A stretch of 22,496 nucleotides of DNA from a virus. Made by a program: the position numbers and the translations under genes. Below, piece by piece: positions 21,415 through 22,496 of this stretch; position 1 is the stretch's first letter, and each line of letters begins with the position of its first letter. The notes below the pieces were generated by a model that searched no databases, was not told the DNA's origin, and saw only the letters and a list, made by a program, of their open reading frames with translations. The stretch covers positions 1-22,496 of the IMG/VR virus record IMGVR_UViG_3300009159_000347; one strand, 5' to 3'.

Positions 21415-21603
21415 ATGAAGATTGCAGATAAGCTTAAGAAGATCAATGGGTCGCTGACCGTTAATTTCTATGACAACGGATACATGGTTGAAGTGAATGG
21501 TCGTGATTTCGATGACGACTACACCGATATCAAGATCGTTTGTCTCTCTCTTAAAGAGATCAACGATGTGATCGCTGAAGCTGTTGAGATGGAGAAATCG
21601 TAA
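21415..21603 (+). CDS. Small protein of 62 residues, unknown
   Basis: The ATG at 21415 follows GAGAGG at good spacing. The product KIADKLKKINGSLTVNFYDNGYMVEVNGRDF, then a helix (LKEINDVIAEAVEM), looks like a small beta-beta-alpha domain; similar acidic small ORFs are frequent in phages. The stop overlaps the next start (TAATG), so both are probably co-translated, and the internal promoter above would serve them. Confidence 0.66.
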   Translation: MKIADKLKKINGSLTVNFYDNGYMVEVNGRDFDDDYTDIKIVCLSLKEINDVIAEAVEMEKS

Positions 21604-21776
21604 TGGATAGGATTGAAATTCAGGCTCAAGACACTTCTGGTATGTGGCGTACGTATCATGTTACCATGAATGACTCACAACGAATTGTAGCTGAGATGCG
21701 TTCAATCCAGTCTCGTTACCCGAGCTATCGCGTACGAGCGGTAGACCAGAATGGTCGAATTGTTGACATTCTGTAA
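21603..21776 (+). CDS. Small conserved phage protein, RVRAVDxxGRxVDI type
   Basis: A 57-residue ORF starting at ATG 21603, overlapping the previous stop. The second half SRYPSYRVRAVDQNGRIVDIL follows a pattern I recall from short proteins in phages of several hosts (YPxxRVRAVDxxGRxVDIL); the function is not known. The first half is a strand and a helix starting at SQRIVAEMR, giving a compact beta-alpha-beta-beta shape. Confidence 0.7.
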   Translation: MDRIEIQAQDTSGMWRTYHVTMNDSQRIVAEMRSIQSRYPSYRVRAVDQNGRIVDIL

Positions 21777-21784
21777 AATAAACC

Positions 21785-21813
21785 TTGACTTTTTTCATAA
21801 AAGTCACTATAAT
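21785..21813 (+). promoter_or_regulatory. Sigma-70-like promoter with inverted repeat in its spacer
   Basis: TTGACT (21785-21790) and a perfect TATAAT (21808-21813), 17 bases apart. GACTTTT and AAAAGTC (21787-21793 and 21799-21805) form an inverted repeat filling the -35 and spacer, a possible operator. It drives the helix-turn-helix gene. Confidence 0.8.
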
Positions 21814-21819
21814 AATGAA

Positions 21820-21839
21820 AGTTGGTCGTTCGACTGACT
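21820..21839 (+). other. Leader hairpin before the helix-turn-helix gene
   Basis: AGTTGGTCG and CGACTGACT, separated by TT, can fold into a stem with two G-T pairs at the very 5' end of the predicted transcript. Such 5' hairpins often stabilise phage mRNA. It lies between the start point and the ribosome site. Confidence 0.45.
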
Positions 21840-21864
21840 AAATAAAGTGAAATTGGAGATCATA

Positions 21865-22116
21865 ATGACTAAGACTAATCGTGTATTGGAAGCCCTTCAG
21901 AATGGTGAGGAACTCACTGCTAAGCAGATTACCGCTCGCTTCGGCGCTGCAAATCCGCATGACGTAGTGTATCAGCTTCGTAGCCAGGGTTACTGCATCT
22001 ATCTCAATGAGAAGCGTAACTCGAAGGGTCATGTTAAGGGCAAGTACCGTATCGGTACGCCATCACGTGCCCTAATTGCAGCTGGCTACAAAGCCATGAC
22101 TGCTGGTCTCGTCTAA
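21865..22116 (+). CDS. Small helix-turn-helix / winged-helix-like DNA-binding protein
   Basis: An 83-residue protein from ATG 21865, chosen for the GGAG at 21855-21858. NRVLEALQNGEELTAKQITARFGAANPHDVVYQLRSQGYCI matches a winged-helix layout: helix 1, the ELTAKQIT turn and helix 2, then AANPHDVVYQLRSQG as recognition helix, and a basic wing EKRNSKGHVKGKYRIG. A conserved small protein of T4-like marine phages looks the same, ending in the SRALIAAGYKA segment. It may be a regulator or a DNA-coating protein. It has its own promoter, leader hairpin and terminator, and may recognise the inverted repeat in its promoter. Homologues appear to be highly expressed, which would suit an abundant DNA binder. 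Confidence 0.8.
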   Translation: MTKTNRVLEALQNGEELTAKQITARFGAANPHDVVYQLRSQGYCIYLNEKRNSKGHVKGKYRIGTPSRALIAAGYKAMTAGLV

Positions 22117-22138
22117 ACGGTAGGGAAACCTACTAGTG

Positions 22139-22169
22139 GGCGGGATCCGAAAGGTTCCCGCCTTTTTTT
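22139..22169 (+). terminator. Strong rho-independent terminator
   Basis: GGCGGGATCC and GGTTCCCGCC form a 10-bp GC-rich stem with one T-T mismatch and a GAAA loop (22149-22152), then TTTTTTT. Just before it is another short stem (GTAGG 22120-22124 with CCTAC 22129-22133, also with a GAAA loop). This ends the early gene block. Confidence 0.92.
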
Positions 22170-22203
22170 ATGCATACGCTGTTTGACATTGTTGGAAGAC
22201 GAA

Positions 22204-22362
22204 ACACCGGGGATTCTGGCTCCCAAGGCTAGGATTCTTACCCCATCGTGGGTGTAACGGTTGTTTCTTCTAAAAGAGCTATGCGATGCTGCCACATCGT
22301 TAGTGGCAGCTACAAGATACCTCGTATGGGGTATGCAAGATATCTCTTTTAGAAGAAACAAC
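22204..22362 (+). ncRNA. Candidate structured non-coding RNA
   Basis: Two folded units lie next to each other. The first is closed by ACACC (22204-22208) with GGTGT (22251-22255) and GGGG (22209-22212) with CCCC (22241-22244), around a small CTGGC/GGCTAG hairpin. The second is a 19-bp perfect stem (22260-22278 with 22344-22362) enclosing two hairpins: GCTGCCAC/GTGGCAGC with a seven-base loop (22288-22310) and ATACC/GGTAT (22317-22334), a three-way-junction shape. The strand of transcription is not known; the plus strand is assumed from the genes. No known RNA class was recognised, and no promoter was found directly upstream. Confidence 0.5.
22260..22362. repeat. 19-bp perfect inverted repeat, 65-base spacer
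   Basis: Left arm 22260-22278 begins GTTGTTTCTTC; right arm 22344-22362 ends GAAGAAACAAC and is its exact reverse complement. One mismatch inward, TAT/ATA pairs extend the stem. The arms are A+T rich, while the enclosed hairpin is G+C rich. No duplicated flanking target site or transposase is seen, so a mobile element is not supported. Confidence 0.85.
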
Positions 22363-22454
22363 TTATTAGGTGTGGTGTTATGGAAAATCCCAGTGTTCCT
22401 GGGCAGCGCACAGTCAATGGGTCCTCTGTCCTGCAGGCACGGCCAATACTGAGT

Positions 22455-22494
22455 TGTAATCGAAATAGGAGTCATGACCTGAAATAAGATTACA
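22455..22494. repeat. Nested palindrome at the window end
   Basis: TGTAATC (22455-22461) and GATTACA (22488-22494) flank two direct GAAATA copies and a central GTCATGAC palindrome (22471-22478). It could be an operator or the foot of a structured RNA continuing beyond the window. Confidence 0.6.
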
Positions 22495-22496
22495 GA

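Larger units (their letters stand above)
22170..22496 (+). other. Non-coding, strongly structured region up to the window end
   Basis: No convincing gene is found in 22117-22496. Short open frames exist on both strands but cover the inverted repeats and lack ribosome sites. The region holds a terminator, a folded candidate RNA (22204-22362), another hairpin CCCAG/CTGGG (22389-22402) and a nested palindrome at 22455-22494. A good -35 (TTGACA, 22183-22188) has no -10 partner. No tRNA could be read. Confidence 0.7.

Noticed and set aside
22183-22188. Promoter from TTGACA upstream of the candidate RNA.
   Set aside because: There is no TATAAT-like box 15-19 bases downstream (the region is CACCGGGG).
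22260-22290. AAAAGAGCTATGC in the left arm recalls the Cas9 repeat/tracrRNA sequence of streptococci.
   Set aside because: Only about ten bases agree, there is no repeat-spacer array or Cas gene, and the 19-bp arms follow a different sequence. Treated as chance.
22260-22362. Mobile element (MITE or small insertion sequence) from the inverted repeat.
   Set aside because: There is no transposase and no flanking duplication; the inside folds into hairpins, which suggests RNA structure instead.
22204-22380. tRNA or tmRNA in the structured region.
   Set aside because: No T-arm (GTTCGA-type loop), no acceptor stem with CCA, and no anticodon arm of five pairs with a seven-base loop in the right place.
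22261-22452. 63-residue plus-strand ORF.
   Set aside because: It runs straight through the inverted repeat and hairpins, has no ribosome site, and its protein has no natural pattern.
22113-22475. 120-residue minus-strand ORF.
   Set aside because: It covers the terminator and the inverted repeats, has no ribosome site, and everything else in the window is on the plus strand.

Overview
This window looks like part of the genome of a lytic, T4-superfamily tailed phage (myovirus), read entirely from the plus strand. The backbone shows this: major capsid protein (gp23-type) end, a tail structural protein, UvsY, UvsW, late sigma factor gp55, the gp47/gp46 recombination nuclease, sliding clamp gp45, clamp loader gp44/gp62 and the translational repressor RegA, in the order found in the T4 core. 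Short or missing intergenic gaps, stop/start overlaps and the gp23 - tail protein - uvsY - uvsW - 55 order are closer to the marine/cyanophage/alphaproteobacterial branch of T4-like phages than to coliphage T4. No photosynthesis genes or tRNAs are seen, so the host cannot be fixed; a Gram-negative, possibly alphaproteobacterial or marine, host is only a guess.

Layout: (1) 1-1277, end of the structural region: the gp23 C-terminus, a strong terminator, a late-promoter-like box and a tail structural gene. (2) 1329-6718, recombination and late transcription: uvsY, uvsW, 55, a small ORF, 47, 46. (3) 6715-15046, about 8 kb of accessory genes inserted between 46 and 45. These include an asparagine-synthase-like PP-loop ATPase, an unknown protein, a cupin, an AbrB/MazE-like small protein, peptide deformylase, a DPDP/DKHVVKM-family protein, a membrane peptide, a MazG-like NTP pyrophosphohydrolase, a TET/JBP-type dioxygenase, a probable GT-B glycosyltransferase, a HAD phosphatase, a DUF3310-like protein and a GT-A glycosyltransferase. 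(4) 15053-18874, replication module 45 - small ORF - 44 - 62 - (2OG oxygenase/DUF6817-like fusion) - regA. (5) 18891-22116, small early-type genes of unknown function, served by a family of sigma-70-like promoters with 17-bp spacers. (6) 22117-22496, no gene: a strong terminator, then strongly structured DNA with a 19-bp perfect inverted repeat around two hairpins, a candidate non-coding RNA.

Most interesting is the accessory block. A TET/JBP-like oxygenase overlapping a glycosyltransferase gene, next to MazG-like and HAD genes and a second glycosyltransferase, is the gene set expected for making and decorating a modified DNA base (oxidation of a 5-methylpyrimidine, then glycosylation). The PP-loop/unknown/cupin trio and the second 2OG-dioxygenase may or may not belong to the same chemistry. 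All functional names come from motifs and remembered family features read by eye; no database search was run.
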